Source: Helicobacteraceae bacterium
GTDB taxonomy: Bacteria > Campylobacterota > Campylobacteria > Campylobacterales > Sulfurimonadaceae
Reading direction: 5' to 3'
Assembly: GCA_947498025.1 (NCBI GenBank)
Contig: CANMJR010000011.1
Span: forward strand, 1 to 64,000
Length of the DNA: 64,000 nucleotides
In this document: positions 42,974 to 51,793 of the stretch, one piece after another
How the letters are laid out: each line of letters opens with the position of its first letter
Numbering within the stretch: the first letter of the stretch is position 1
Program-made: the position numbers and the translations under genes
The notes under the pieces: generated by a model
Databases searched by the model: none
Told to the model about the DNA's origin: nothing
The model's input: the letters and a program-made list of their open reading frames with translations, nothing else

Positions 42974-43092
42974 CTAAAAACTGCACAAGCCATATCTTTC
43001 AACCTATGATAATGTAACAATCCAAGCTATTCATCATTTTTTTTCATTGAAAGGTTTTTTGACTCACAAGCACTTCCACATGCCAACATATC

Positions 43093-43335
43093 CTACGCCG
43101 TTGCCCGAAGTTTTATACCAAATGAGTTAAGAACTTTCATAACCGTTTCAAACTTTGGTTGCGAACCTTCTGTAAAAGTTTTGTATAAACTCTCACGACC
43201 AAGCCCTGTATCTTTGGCAATTTGTGACATTCCTTTCGCTTTTGCGATATTGCCAATGGCAACCAAAAGTTCGTCCATATCGCCATCACTCAAAACTTGT
43301 GAAAGATACTCTGCTATCATCTCTTTAGAATCCAA
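43093..43335 (-). CDS. Orphan HigA-like addiction module antidote
   Basis: An 80-residue helix-turn-helix protein of the probable addiction-module antidote family (LLVAIGNIAKAKGMSQIAKDTGLGRESLYKTF...FETVMKVLNSFGIKLRA). In this family the N-terminus is usually (F)DAARYLDSEE-IAEYL. The codons just upstream of the ATG indeed encode IAFDAARYLDSKE in frame, but no start codon precedes them before a stop. The native start therefore appears lost and the protein would begin 5' truncated. No HigB-like toxin gene is present upstream. Confidence 0.75.
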   Translation of the reverse strand: MDSKEMIAEYLSQVLSDGDMDELLVAIGNIAKAKGMSQIAKDTGLGRESLYKTFTEGSQPKFETVMKVLNSFGIKLRATA

Positions 43336-43499
43336 ATAACGTGCCGCATCAAAAGCGATTAAATTATTTGAATATCTCCAATCTCTTTAATTAAATAGAT
43401 ATTTCACTATTGTATCTTAACGGATACATAAAATCAAAATTTAAAATATTTTTCCTCATTCCATATGCTAATATCATAGTATAAAATATGAAAGTAATT

Positions 43500-43730
43500 T
43501 TACACTTCACATGCCTCGATAAAACCGCCTACTTCTACGCTAATGACATAATTGTCATCGACTTCTACAACATCAAAACCGTGTTTGCCACAAAATAGAG
43601 TGTTCAAGCTATCAGCCCATTCGTAAGCGTGTTCCTCGGCTTCTACTTTTGTTTCAAAACTGCATATTCTCTCTGTTGCATGTTTTATTGCACATGCACA
43701 CAACTTCTCTAAAACAACATGATGGTTCAT
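43500..43730 (-). CDS. Hypothetical 76-residue protein, divergent from cowN
   Basis: I do not recognise this small protein (MNHHVVLEKLCACAIKHATERICSFETKVEAEEHAYEWADSL...CGKHGFDVVEVDDNYVISVEVGG). It has five cysteines, including a CAC, and an N-terminal His pair, so metal binding is possible. AAAAGGAT precedes the ATG. Its upstream region has a good -24/-12 match (TAGCAC-ACTCT-ATGCA), back to back with the cowN promoter. This suggests expression under nitrogen-fixing conditions and a nitrogenase-related role. Confidence 0.6.
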   Translation of the reverse strand: MNHHVVLEKLCACAIKHATERICSFETKVEAEEHAYEWADSLNTLFCGKHGFDVVEVDDNYVISVEVGGFIEACEV

Positions 43731-43755
43731 TGGATTATCCTTTTAAAAATGGTGT

Positions 43756-43771
43756 TGCATAGAGTGTGCTA
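43756..43771 (-). promoter_or_regulatory. Candidate sigma-54 promoter of the 76-residue gene
   Basis: On the minus strand: TAGCAC-ACTCT-ATGCA, differing from TGGCAC-N5-TTGCA at one base in each box. It ends about 26 bases before the start codon. Confidence 0.5.
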
Positions 43772-43786
43772 GTCAAAATTTGACTT

Positions 43787-43818
43787 GTTGGTATGTGGAA
43801 ACATTTCCACATACCAAC
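43787..43818. promoter_or_regulatory. Perfect 15-bp inverted repeat between two divergent sigma-54-like promoters
   Basis: GTTGGTATGTGGAAA (43787-43801), a CA spacer, and TTTCCACATACCAAC (43804-43818). It is centred between the divergent promoters of the 76-residue gene and cowN. It could be a binding site for an enhancer-binding activator, although it lies closer than usual for one. Alternatively it is one more copy of the GGCATGTGG palindrome family. Confidence 0.5.
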
Positions 43819-43823
43819 ATATC

Positions 43824-43839
43824 TAGCTTGAAAATTGCA
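43824..43839 (+). promoter_or_regulatory. Candidate sigma-54 promoter of cowN copy 1
   Basis: TAGCTT-GAAAA-TTGCA, 22 bases before the start codon. It is almost identical in sequence and spacing to the promoter of the second cowN. Confidence 0.55.
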
Positions 43840-43861
43840 CTTTCATTTAAAAAGGAACTTC

Positions 43862-44161
43862 ATGCTCACAAAAGATAGATACATTACTTTTGAAAATATT
43901 GACTGTTATGAAAATGCAAAATCTGTTTTGGATGCTATGTATGAACTTTTTGAACAAAATCCTGCTGCTCAGGACAAATTCTGGAAACGCTTTGAGAGTA
44001 AGTTGCCGGAGGATTACGCCAACAATCATGTAGATGATTTGGGTAGAGATATACTCTATGAAGTGTGCTCCAATGTTTTTTACATCGAAGAGCTTTTTGA
44101 AAAACATGACTTTACAAAAGGGATGGATTTGCTGAAATGTGCGGAGTTTGATTGCTGTTAG
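43862..44161 (+). CDS. cowN: CowN, nitrogenase CO-protection protein, copy 1
   Basis: A 99-residue protein resembling CowN: DRYITFENIDCYENAKSVLDAMYELF, FWKRFESKLPEDYA, LYEVCSNVFYIEELFEKHD and a terminal DCC. CowN binds the MoFe protein and lets nitrogenase work in the presence of carbon monoxide. The ATG at 43862 follows AAAGGA; an upstream in-frame extension overlaps the promoter and is not likely translated. A close paralogue lies at 62353. Confidence 0.85.
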   Translation: MLTKDRYITFENIDCYENAKSVLDAMYELFEQNPAAQDKFWKRFESKLPEDYANNHVDDLGRDILYEVCSNVFYIEELFEKHDFTKGMDLLKCAEFDCC

Positions 44162-44173
44162 AACTAAATGAAC

Positions 44174-44193
44174 ACCCTACAAAACAGTAGGGT
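44174..44193 (+). terminator. Hairpin after cowN copy 1
   Basis: ACCCTAC-N6-GTAGGGT forms a perfect 7-bp stem 13 bases after the cowN stop, followed by an A-rich stretch. It is a weak terminator or a 3'-end stabilising hairpin. Confidence 0.45.
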
Positions 44194-44211
44194 AAACAAA
44201 ACTTCTAAGAA

Positions 44212-44676
44212 TTAAATTTTTTTATACTTTTGCATAAACATATTTAATTGATTCGCAAACTTTTCTACATCTTTTTGGGTAAACGGTGGTGGACCTTTTG
44301 TAATTTCACCGCTCTCTCGCAGGCTTTGCATCAGGTTTCTCATCGCTAAACAGTGCTTTACATTATCTACGCTATAAAGTTCTCCCCTGTGGTCTATGGC
44401 ATGTGCATTTTTACTTATTACTCTGTCTGCCAGCGGTATATCGGCGGTGATGGCTAGGTCACTCTCTTGTATCAATTCTACTATTTTATTGTCGGCTTCA
44501 TCTGCACCGGCTTCAACTACAAGATATTGTATGTTTTTAGATTTACCTAGAGTAACAATTTTGTTTGAAACTACAAAAGTTTGAATGTTCAGTTTTTCTA
44601 TGGTACGAAAAAGTACCGGCTTTAAGAGGTTTGGAAGGGCATCCCCGTCTATGTAAATGGTGAAAATTTTACTCAT
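44212..44676 (-). CDS. YaiI/YqxD family protein (DUF188)
   Basis: A 154-residue PIN-like-fold protein with the family pattern IYIDGDALPNLLKP, VEAGADEADNKIVELI, DLAITADIPLADRVI, AHAIDHRGELYS and the C-terminal GPPPFTQKDVEKFANQL. The acidic residues could bind metal as in PIN nucleases, but no function is established. It appears monocistronic. Confidence 0.88.
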   Translation of the reverse strand: MSKIFTIYIDGDALPNLLKPVLFRTIEKLNIQTFVVSNKIVTLGKSKNIQYLVVEAGADEADNKIVELIQESDLAITADIPLADRVISKNAHAIDHRGELYSVDNVKHCLAMRNLMQSLRESGEITKGPPPFTQKDVEKFANQLNMFMQKYKKI

Positions 44677-44709
44677 TATAAATCTTTTTCAATAATATTT
44701 TTACATGCT

Positions 44710-44741
44710 AAGTGTGGACTGGGTTCAATCAGTCCACACTT
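44710..44741. terminator. Strong inverted repeat after pyk
   Basis: AAGTGTGGACTG (44710-44721) and CAGTCCACACTT (44730-44741) form a perfect 12-bp stem with an 8-base loop, 8 bases after the pyk stop on the minus strand. There is no long U-run. Confidence 0.6.
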
Positions 44742-44748
44742 ACAAACC

Positions 44749-46200
44749 TCAGGCATCATCCAGCAGGCGAAAAAACTCCATCTCTTGCTCTCTCAATACT
44801 CTGATTGTATTTGTAGAACCTTCAACACCCACAGGATCGCCGGCTGTCAAAATATAACATTTATCAAGATGCAGTACTCTTTTGTCAAAGCCTTTGTTCA
44901 TAACCTCTTTCATCATCTGTCCCAAAGAGTCACCTTTTACTAAAAAGGCAGGAACAACGCCCCAGCAAATAGTTAAAAATCTGGAAGTTTTTAGATCATG
45001 CGCAACAGCATAAATATCACGGCGAGGACGATAGCGAGCCAGTCTTCTAGCCGATGCACCCGTGGTTGTGAGTGCGATTATCCCCCAAGCATCCACGTCT
45101 TCACAAAGTCTTGCCGCCGCCTGATTTATACTGTCGGTTGCATCGCAGACATGAAATTTTGAATATTTGTTAAATGGATAAATTTTTTCTGCACCTTGAA
45201 TAGTTTTGAGCATTGTATCCACCGCTAAAACAGGATTATGCCCTACCGCACTCTCTTCTGAGAGCATAACAGCGTCTGTACCGTCTAAAACTGCATTTGC
45301 AATATCGCTTATTTCTGCGCGCGTTGCTCTCTCTTTTTCAGTCATAGAGAGTAACATTTGAGTCGCAGTGATAACCGGTTTTGCAGCCTCGTTTGCTTTT
45401 TTTATAAGCATCTTTTGAAGAGTCGGCACTTCATAAAACGGCACCTCAATGCCCAGATCACCGCGAGCGACCATAATTCCGTCGCTTGCTTCTAATATTT
45501 CATCAATATTTTCTATGGCATCAAATTTTTCAATCTTTGCAAAAAGCTGAACATTACCGCCATGCTGTTTGATTATTTTTCTGGCTTGAATCATATCTTC
45601 TGCATTTTGAACAAAAGAGATTGCCATAAAATCAACATCATTGTTAATTCCCCAGAGCATATCTTTTTTATCTTTTTCTGTAATTATCTCTATGCCTAGG
45701 TGTGTATTTGGAAAATTCACACCCTTTTTAGAAGAGAGCATCCCGCTATTTTCTACTGTTACTTTTACACTCAGCTCCGATGCTTCAATAACCTTTGTGC
45801 GAATCATTCCATCGTAGAGATATACGAAATCACCGATATTAAGTTGCTTTAATATCAAAGGTTGATTTATACATGTGCGGTAACTATTTTTGCTCAGTTG
45901 AACACCGATAATCTCCTCTGCAACGAACTCAACAGTGTCATTCTCTTCTAGCTTAAACGGCTCATCAATCCTGCCGACGCGAATTTTCGGACCGCTTATA
46001 TCCTGCATTACTCCAACGAGTAACCCTGTATTTTTCTCTACTTGCCGAATTCTTTGCAAAACATCATAATGATACTCATGTGTTCCATGTGAAAAATTTA
46101 AACGAAATACATTGACGCCCGCTAAAACAAGCTTCTGAATTACCTCAAGTGAATCAGAGGCGGGTCCAATGGTTGCCAAAATTTTGGTTCTTTTTCTCAT
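44749..46200 (-). CDS. pyk: Pyruvate kinase
   Basis: A 483-residue glycolytic enzyme with RTKILATIGPAS, VFRLNFSHG, the active-site Lys region LFAKIEKFDAIENIDEI, GIMVARGDLGIEVP and KPVITATQMLLSM. The C-terminal domain has VMLSEESAVGH and GITTTGASAR-like text. It makes ATP and pyruvate from phosphoenolpyruvate. It is monocistronic, divergent from flgA across a 114-base AT-rich gap. Confidence 0.95.
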   Translation of the reverse strand: MRKRTKILATIGPASDSLEVIQKLVLAGVNVFRLNFSHGTHEYHYDVLQRIRQVEKNTGLLVGVMQDISGPKIRVGRIDEPFKLEENDTVEFVAEEIIGVQLSKNSYRTCINQPLILKQLNIGDFVYLYDGMIRTKVIEASELSVKVTVENSGMLSSKKGVNFPNTHLGIEIITEKDKKDMLWGINNDVDFMAISFVQNAEDMIQARKIIKQHGGNVQLFAKIEKFDAIENIDEILEASDGIMVARGDLGIEVPFYEVPTLQKMLIKKANEAAKPVITATQMLLSMTEKERATRAEISDIANAVLDGTDAVMLSEESAVGHNPVLAVDTMLKTIQGAEKIYPFNKYSKFHVCDATDSINQAAARLCEDVDAWGIIALTTTGASARRLARYRPRRDIYAVAHDLKTSRFLTICWGVVPAFLVKGDSLGQMMKEVMNKGFDKRVLHLDKCYILTAGDPVGVEGSTNTIRVLREQEMEFFRLLDDA

Positions 46201-46314
46201 CTGTCTCTCTCCTGATTGAAATAGTTAGATTATATTATCATAATATCATTATAAATGAGTTACTTACTTTTAGTATACTTTGTTAAAATACAAAAAAATT
46301 TCTAAGTGGTTTGA

Positions 46315-46974
46315 ATGTTTATTAAAATTCTCCTATTTCTGCTCATCTCTTTACAGCTATTCGCTATTCCATTGAAAGAGGGATCTAAAATAGAATCGGC
46401 AATAAAAGAGCTGTACGAAAAATCATATCAGGATATTAAAATAAATAAAATTTCTATATATTCGAGAGGAAGTATAAAATCTTTTGATAGTAACTACGAT
46501 GTGAATATAAAGCAGAGCAGTAATCTCTCAAAAAAAGGGATTATTTACATACGAACAGAGAGCAATAAAAAAATATTTTTTGATTATGAGATAGATGCAG
46601 AGGTAAGCGTCTATTTCACAAAAAAAACTATAGAAAAAGGAGCCGAGTTATCGACTCTTAATATTATCAAGAAGAATATTCCTCTTGATAAATTTAGATT
46701 TATGCCTGTACGGGAGAGTGATTTAGATGGTTCGCAGAGTAAAAATCAGCTACGAGAGAATCAAATTATTGCACTCAAAGATATTGAGAGCGTCATTTTG
46801 GTAAAGAGAGGTGAGGGAGTGAGTGTAAAAATAGATGATGAGGAGGTATCTCTTTCGCTGAGTGCTGAGGCTCTCAAAGATGGTAGATTCGGTGATATTA
46901 TTAGCGTTAAAAAAAGCGATGGAAAACAGTTAAAAGTAAAAGTTATAGGTCAAAATAGAGTGGAGATAAGATGA
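46315..46974 (+). CDS. flgA: Flagellar P-ring chaperone FlgA
   Basis: A 219-residue periplasmic protein with a signal peptide (KILLFLLISLQLFA) and the C-terminal SAF-type domain (VYFTKKTIEKGAELSTLNI, LRENQIIALKDIESVILVKRGEGVSVKI) found in FlgA. It assists assembly of the flagellar P ring. It overlaps ubiX by 4 bases, and the order flgA-ubiX-coaD-tmk matches the Campylobacter arrangement I recall. Confidence 0.88.
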   Translation: MFIKILLFLLISLQLFAIPLKEGSKIESAIKELYEKSYQDIKINKISIYSRGSIKSFDSNYDVNIKQSSNLSKKGIIYIRTESNKKIFFDYEIDAEVSVYFTKKTIEKGAELSTLNIIKKNIPLDKFRFMPVRESDLDGSQSKNQLRENQIIALKDIESVILVKRGEGVSVKIDDEEVSLSLSAEALKDGRFGDIISVKKSDGKQLKVKVIGQNRVEIR

Positions 46975-47510
46975 AAAATCGTAAAATAGTTGTAGCAACA
47001 AGCGGTGCCAGCGGTGTGAATTTAGGATTAAAAACTCTTGAACTGCTTCCGGCATCCGTTGAGAAACACTTCATAATGTCTAAAAACTCTGAAATAGTTT
47101 TAAAAAAAGAGATGAAAAAGATAGCAAATGTAACCCTGCATGAAAACGAAGATATATCTGCAAGCATCGCCTCCGGCTCTTTTGGAGTAGATGCCATGAT
47201 AATCGCACCCTGCAGCATGAATACCCTTGCAAAGATAGCATGCGGGATCTCCGACAATCTTGTGACGCGCTGTGCAGCTGTGATGATTAAAGAGCATAAA
47301 AAACTTATATTAGCTCCAAGAGAGATGCCCTTCTCTGCCATCGCCTTAGAGAACATGCACAAATTAGCCTCTTTGGGAGTCATAATCGCTCCTCCCGTTA
47401 TGGCATACTACTCGGAACAACTCACACTTGAAGAGATGGAAAACTTTATCATCGGCAAATGGTTTGATTTGCTCGGCATAGAAAACAACCTTTACAAAAG
47501 ATGGGAATAA
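46971..47510 (+). CDS. ubiX: Flavin prenyltransferase UbiX
   Basis: A 179-residue protein with the UbiX motifs VVATSGASGVNLGLKTLELL, DAMIIAPCSMNTLAKIACGISDNLVTRCA and LAPREMPFSAIALENM. It attaches a dimethylallyl group to FMN, forming the prenylated flavin used by UbiD-type decarboxylases. It sits in the flgA-ubiX-coaD-tmk operon. Confidence 0.92.
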   Translation: MKNRKIVVATSGASGVNLGLKTLELLPASVEKHFIMSKNSEIVLKKEMKKIANVTLHENEDISASIASGSFGVDAMIIAPCSMNTLAKIACGISDNLVTRCAAVMIKEHKKLILAPREMPFSAIALENMHKLASLGVIIAPPVMAYYSEQLTLEEMENFIIGKWFDLLGIENNLYKRWE

Positions 47511-47511
47511 A

Positions 47512-48003
47512 ATGAAAAAGATAGCACTCTACCCTGGGACTTTTGACCCTGTTACAAACGGACATTTTGACATAATCGAGAGGGCTTTGAACCTTTTTGA
47601 CGAGGTAATAATTGCAGTTGCAATCTCGACGGACAAAAAGCCGATGTTTACGCTTGATGAGCGAATAGAGATGACAAAAGAGGCTGTAAAAGAGTTGAAA
47701 AATGTAAGAGTTGTTGGTTTTAATAACCTCACGGTGGATTTGGCTCGTGCAAATAATGCGACTATTTTAATCAGGGGGCTTCGGGCACTCAGCGACTTTG
47801 AGTACGAACTCCAATTGGGATACCTCAATAATTCGCTTGATGACACTATAGAAACAGTCTATTTGATGCCAAAACTCCAACATGCTTTTATAAGCTCTTC
47901 TATAGTGAGAAACCTGCTTAAGTTAAACGGAAAAACAGAACACCTTCTTCCAAAAGAGGTGCAAAAAATTATCGGGGGTATGACTGCATGTACATTACAA
48001 TAG
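47512..48003 (+). CDS. coaD: Phosphopantetheine adenylyltransferase
   Basis: A 163-residue nucleotidyltransferase with the T/HxGH motif in YPGTFDPVTNGHFDIIERA, LIRGLRALSDFEYELQL and the C-terminal ISSSIVR motif. It catalyses the penultimate step of coenzyme A synthesis. It overlaps tmk by 16 bases. Confidence 0.95.
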   Translation: MKKIALYPGTFDPVTNGHFDIIERALNLFDEVIIAVAISTDKKPMFTLDERIEMTKEAVKELKNVRVVGFNNLTVDLARANNATILIRGLRALSDFEYELQLGYLNNSLDDTIETVYLMPKLQHAFISSSIVRNLLKLNGKTEHLLPKEVQKIIGGMTACTLQ

Positions 48004-48563
48004 AAGGGATTGATACCGCCGGTAAGAGTACGCAAATAGATAAACTCTCGCAAGCATTTCCAGATGCAATTATCACAAAAGAGCCGGGTGCCACCCTCAT
48101 CGGAAAAGAAATAAGAGAGATGGTTCTAAGTGCAAAAGCGCAGAGTAAAAAAGCTGAATTTTTACTCTTTTTGGCAGACCGTGCCGAGCATATAAAAGAG
48201 GTTGTTGAGCCAAATTTGGACAAAATGATTATCTCAGACAGAAGTGTTGTAAGTGGCGTAGCTTACGCTTTGATTCAGGGTGAAATAAGCCAAACAGCAA
48301 TTCTGCATCTTAATAGATTTGCTACAAACGGTATTTACCCGGAGAAAGTTTTTTTATTAAAACTGACAAAAGGGGAGCTTGAGTTTCGACTCTCACAAAA
48401 AGAGCTGGACGGAATCGAGCTAAGAGGTTCCGAGTATCTTCTAAAAATTCAAGATGCCATAGTTGAAGCCTCAAAACTCCTTGGGCTGGAGCTTGTAGAG
48501 ATAGATGCAACCAAAACAATAGATGAAATTACAGATGAGATATTAAAGAGTATCAATTCATAA
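47988..48563 (+). CDS. tmk: Thymidylate kinase
   Basis: A 191-residue P-loop kinase beginning YITIEGIDTAGKSTQIDKL, with KEPGAT (DR-x type loop), LFLADRAEH and ISDRSVVSGVAYA. It phosphorylates dTMP to dTDP for DNA synthesis. It starts inside the coaD 3' end. Confidence 0.94.
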   Translation: MYITIEGIDTAGKSTQIDKLSQAFPDAIITKEPGATLIGKEIREMVLSAKAQSKKAEFLLFLADRAEHIKEVVEPNLDKMIISDRSVVSGVAYALIQGEISQTAILHLNRFATNGIYPEKVFLLKLTKGELEFRLSQKELDGIELRGSEYLLKIQDAIVEASKLLGLELVEIDATKTIDEITDEILKSINS

Positions 48564-48675
48564 CATGATTTTTTGTAATGAAACCATAATCCTGTGTCAA
48601 TTAAATAAAAGATAAAAATGGTATCCTTTCGCTTCAAAAAAATCATATATAAAAATAGAGATAGTAAGGAAATTG

Positions 48676-49887
48676 ATGATTAGTTCGCTACGAGGAATGA
48701 ACGATATTTTAGAAGAGGATTATGAGAGGTTTACATACTTTATAAATACGGCTACAAAGATAGCCCAAAACTACGGTTTTCATTTTATACAAACGCCTCT
48801 TTTAGAAGAAACTGCCCTTTTTAAACGCTCTGTCGGTGAGTCTAGCGATATTGTCTCAAAAGAGATGTATCAGTTCATCGACAAGGGTGAGAACGATGTC
48901 TGCCTTCGCCCTGAGGGAACAGCAGGTGTTGTTCGTGCTTTTATTCAGAAAAAATTAGACAAAGCGGGCGGTATTCACAGATTTTTTTACCATGGGGCGA
49001 TGTTTCGTTATGAGAGACCACAAAAGGGACGACTAAGACAGTTTCATCAGTTTGGTGTTGAAAGCTTCGGTGTGGACAGCGTTTATGAAGATGCGACCAT
49101 GATTATGATGGTAGCTGATATTCTATCGGCATGTGGAATCGGTTACAGACTGCAGTTAAACTCTCTTGGCGACTTAAACTGCATGCCTCCATACAGAGAA
49201 AATTTAATTAATTTTGTTAAAAATATAGAAGATAAAATTTGCGAAGATTGTGTAAGAAGAGTTGCGACAAACCCTATTCGTGTGCTTGACTGTAAAAATA
49301 CAACATGTCAAGAATTATATGAAAATGCTCCAAAACTCATCAATAATTTATGCTCTGGATGTAAAGATGATTTTGATACACTCAAAAAAGTTCTTGATAA
49401 AAATGGCATCTCGTATGAAATAAATACAAATCTCGTTCGCGGACTTGACTACTACTCTAAAACTGCTTTTGAATTTGTAAGTGACGAAATAGGGTCTCAA
49501 AGCGCCATTGCAGGTGGCGGGAGATATGACAGACTTATAGAGTTCTTAGACGGTCGCCCTACTCCAGCCGTTGGTTTTGCAATGGGAATTGAAAGACTTA
49601 TGGAGTTAATCAAGATGCCGGAGTCTAAGCGAGAGGGTTACTACATGGGTGCGATGGATGAAGTGGCTGTTGATTTGGTAATGAGTTTGGCTCAAAAAAA
49701 GAGAAAAACAGATAAAACAACTATAGATTACAAAGCAAAAAACCTCAAAAATCACCTCAAGGGTGCAGACAAAGTAAATGCGAGATTCTGTTGTGTTATT
49801 GGGACAAATGAGATGGAAAATCAAACGATTTGGATAAAAGATTTGGAAAACAAAACAGAACAGACAGTATTCATAGGAGAGTTTTGA
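48676..49887 (+). CDS. hisS: Histidyl-tRNA synthetase
   Basis: About 403 residues of class II synthetase: SSLRGMNDILEED, motif 2 AMFRYERPQKGRLRQFHQFGVE, the histidine-binding RGLDYYSKTAFEF and motif 3 GFAMGIERLMEL. A zinc-like Cys set (CEDCVRR...CSGC) lies mid-protein, as in several Campylobacterota HisRS. A TTG directly before the ATG could also start; the ATG is preferred. Confidence 0.94.
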   Translation: MISSLRGMNDILEEDYERFTYFINTATKIAQNYGFHFIQTPLLEETALFKRSVGESSDIVSKEMYQFIDKGENDVCLRPEGTAGVVRAFIQKKLDKAGGIHRFFYHGAMFRYERPQKGRLRQFHQFGVESFGVDSVYEDATMIMMVADILSACGIGYRLQLNSLGDLNCMPPYRENLINFVKNIEDKICEDCVRRVATNPIRVLDCKNTTCQELYENAPKLINNLCSGCKDDFDTLKKVLDKNGISYEINTNLVRGLDYYSKTAFEFVSDEIGSQSAIAGGGRYDRLIEFLDGRPTPAVGFAMGIERLMELIKMPESKREGYYMGAMDEVAVDLVMSLAQKKRKTDKTTIDYKAKNLKNHLKGADKVNARFCCVIGTNEMENQTIWIKDLENKTEQTVFIGEF

Positions 49888-49953
49888 TTTGAAACAAGAG
49901 AGATTAGCGATGAGATACAGTTCATCAGAACTTCATAAAGTAGGAAAATATAA

Positions 49954-51783
49954 ATGAATAATTTTGGTCTTGAAATTTGGTCTAATAACAACTTTATAGT
50001 TGAGGATGGGCAGTTAAAGTTAAACTATAAAAGTATGCCCTCTCTTTTACAAATCATAGAAGAGATTCGCTCAAATGATGTAAGAGGTCCTATTTTACTG
50101 AGGTTTCCACATCTCATCAAAAAACAGATTAAAAGTTTGTACTCATACTTTGATAAGGCGATGACGGAAAATAGCTATGAAGGGAAATTTAGTGCTGTTT
50201 TTCCTCTCAAAGTAAATCAATTTCCAAATGCCGTAGAAGCAATAACATCGCAAGGTGCGCAGTTTAATTATGGTCTTGAAGCCGGTTCTAAAGCGGAACT
50301 TATTCTGGCCATGAGTAAAACACCTACCGGTGCAAATATTACCGTTAATGGTTTTAAAGATAAGGAGATGATTACTCTTGGGTTCATCGCAGCGCAAAGC
50401 GGACATAACATCACTATCACAATAGAGGGTCTTGGTGAGCTTGAGACCATTATAGAGGTGGCAAAAGAGTGTAATCTCAAAGTTCCTCACATTGGAATCA
50501 GGGTAAGGCTTCATAGTGCAGGAAGCGGCATCTGGGCAAAAAGTGGAGGAATGGATGCAAAATTCGGTCTTACCTCCACAGAGATAATAGAAGCAATTAA
50601 GCTGCTCCGAGAAGACAATCTACTGCAACACTTAAGCATGATTCATTTTCATATCGGTTCTCAAATGTCAGACATAGCACCGCTTAAACGCGCTTTGCGT
50701 GAAGCCGGAAACATCTATGCCGAACTCAAAAAAATGGGAGCCGAGTCGCTTGACAGCATCAATATCGGCGGTGGTTTAGCGGTTGAATATAATCAGCATA
50801 CCCACTCAAAATCTCGCAACTACTCTGTTGAAGAGTTTTCAAGCAGTGTTGTTTTCTTGCTTAAGGAGATTATGGATGCAAAAAAAGTACAGCACCCAAA
50901 TATTTTCACAGAGTCAGGAAGATTTATCGTTGCTTCACATGCCGTCTTAATCACCCCTGTTTTGGAGTTATTTACCCAAGATTATCAAGAGAAACTGATT
51001 AATTTTAAAAAGGTAAATCCACCTCTTATAAATGAGCTTGTTGACCTTAATAAACTCCTCAATAACAAAAATTGTATAGAGTATCTCCATGATGCGCTTG
51101 ACCACATGGAGTCCATTTTAACTCTTTTTGATTTAGGTTATATTGACCTGCAAGACCGCTCAAATGCTGAAATTTTAGTGCATAATATTATCAAAAAAGC
51201 TCTCTACCTCACCTCTTCAAACCCTACAAATGAGCTTGAAGAGCTGCAAGTGAGACTTCAAGAGCGATATCTTATAAATGCTTCTATATTTCAAAGCTTG
51301 CCGGATTATTGGGGCTTAAATCAACATTTTCCGATTATGCCGCTTCATAATTTAAACTCTGTTCCGCTTCGCGCTGCTTCACTTTGGGATATAACATGTG
51401 ACAGCGACGGAGAGATAGGATTTAACCCTGAAAAACCTCTCTATCTTCATGATGTGAATTTAGATGAAGAGGAGTATTATTTAGGATTTTTCAATGTTGG
51501 GGCGTATCAAGAGACGCTTGGCATGAATCATAACCTTTTTACGCATCCTAGCGAATATACAATTCATCTTAATGATACCGGCTATGAGATTACAAATGAG
51601 GTAGAGTCAAAAAATATTTTAGATATCTTAGCGTCTCTCGGGTATGAAAAAAATGAAATTTTAAATAAACTTAAAACAGATTTGAGCAACAGCAAATTTA
51701 TAACAGAAAAAGAAAAAGATGATACACTTGCAAAACTTCAGATATTCCTACAGCAAAACGGGTATCTAAGAACTACATATTAG
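49954..51783 (+). CDS. speA: Biosynthetic arginine decarboxylase
   Basis: A 609-residue fold-III PLP enzyme with the PLP-lysine region AVFPLKVNQFPNAVEAI, GLEAGSKAELILAM, MIHFHIGSQMSDI, NIGGGLAVEY and the C-terminal ESGRFIVASHAVLIT. It makes agmatine for polyamine synthesis. It follows hisS and precedes cysE by 10 bases, matching the order I recall in C. jejuni. Confidence 0.93.
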   Translation: MNNFGLEIWSNNNFIVEDGQLKLNYKSMPSLLQIIEEIRSNDVRGPILLRFPHLIKKQIKSLYSYFDKAMTENSYEGKFSAVFPLKVNQFPNAVEAITSQGAQFNYGLEAGSKAELILAMSKTPTGANITVNGFKDKEMITLGFIAAQSGHNITITIEGLGELETIIEVAKECNLKVPHIGIRVRLHSAGSGIWAKSGGMDAKFGLTSTEIIEAIKLLREDNLLQHLSMIHFHIGSQMSDIAPLKRALREAGNIYAELKKMGAESLDSINIGGGLAVEYNQHTHSKSRNYSVEEFSSSVVFLLKEIMDAKKVQHPNIFTESGRFIVASHAVLITPVLELFTQDYQEKLINFKKVNPPLINELVDLNKLLNNKNCIEYLHDALDHMESILTLFDLGYIDLQDRSNAEILVHNIIKKALYLTSSNPTNELEELQVRLQERYLINASIFQSLPDYWGLNQHFPIMPLHNLNSVPLRAASLWDITCDSDGEIGFNPEKPLYLHDVNLDEEEYYLGFFNVGAYQETLGMNHNLFTHPSEYTIHLNDTGYEITNEVESKNILDILASLGYEKNEILNKLKTDLSNSKFITEKEKDDTLAKLQIFLQQNGYLRTTY

Positions 51784-51793
51784 AGGTGCTATT

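Noticed and set aside
43794-43811. NifA upstream activator site TGT-N10-ACA in the cowN palindrome
   Set aside because: The TGT and ACA are 12 bases apart rather than 10, so the classic consensus is not met.
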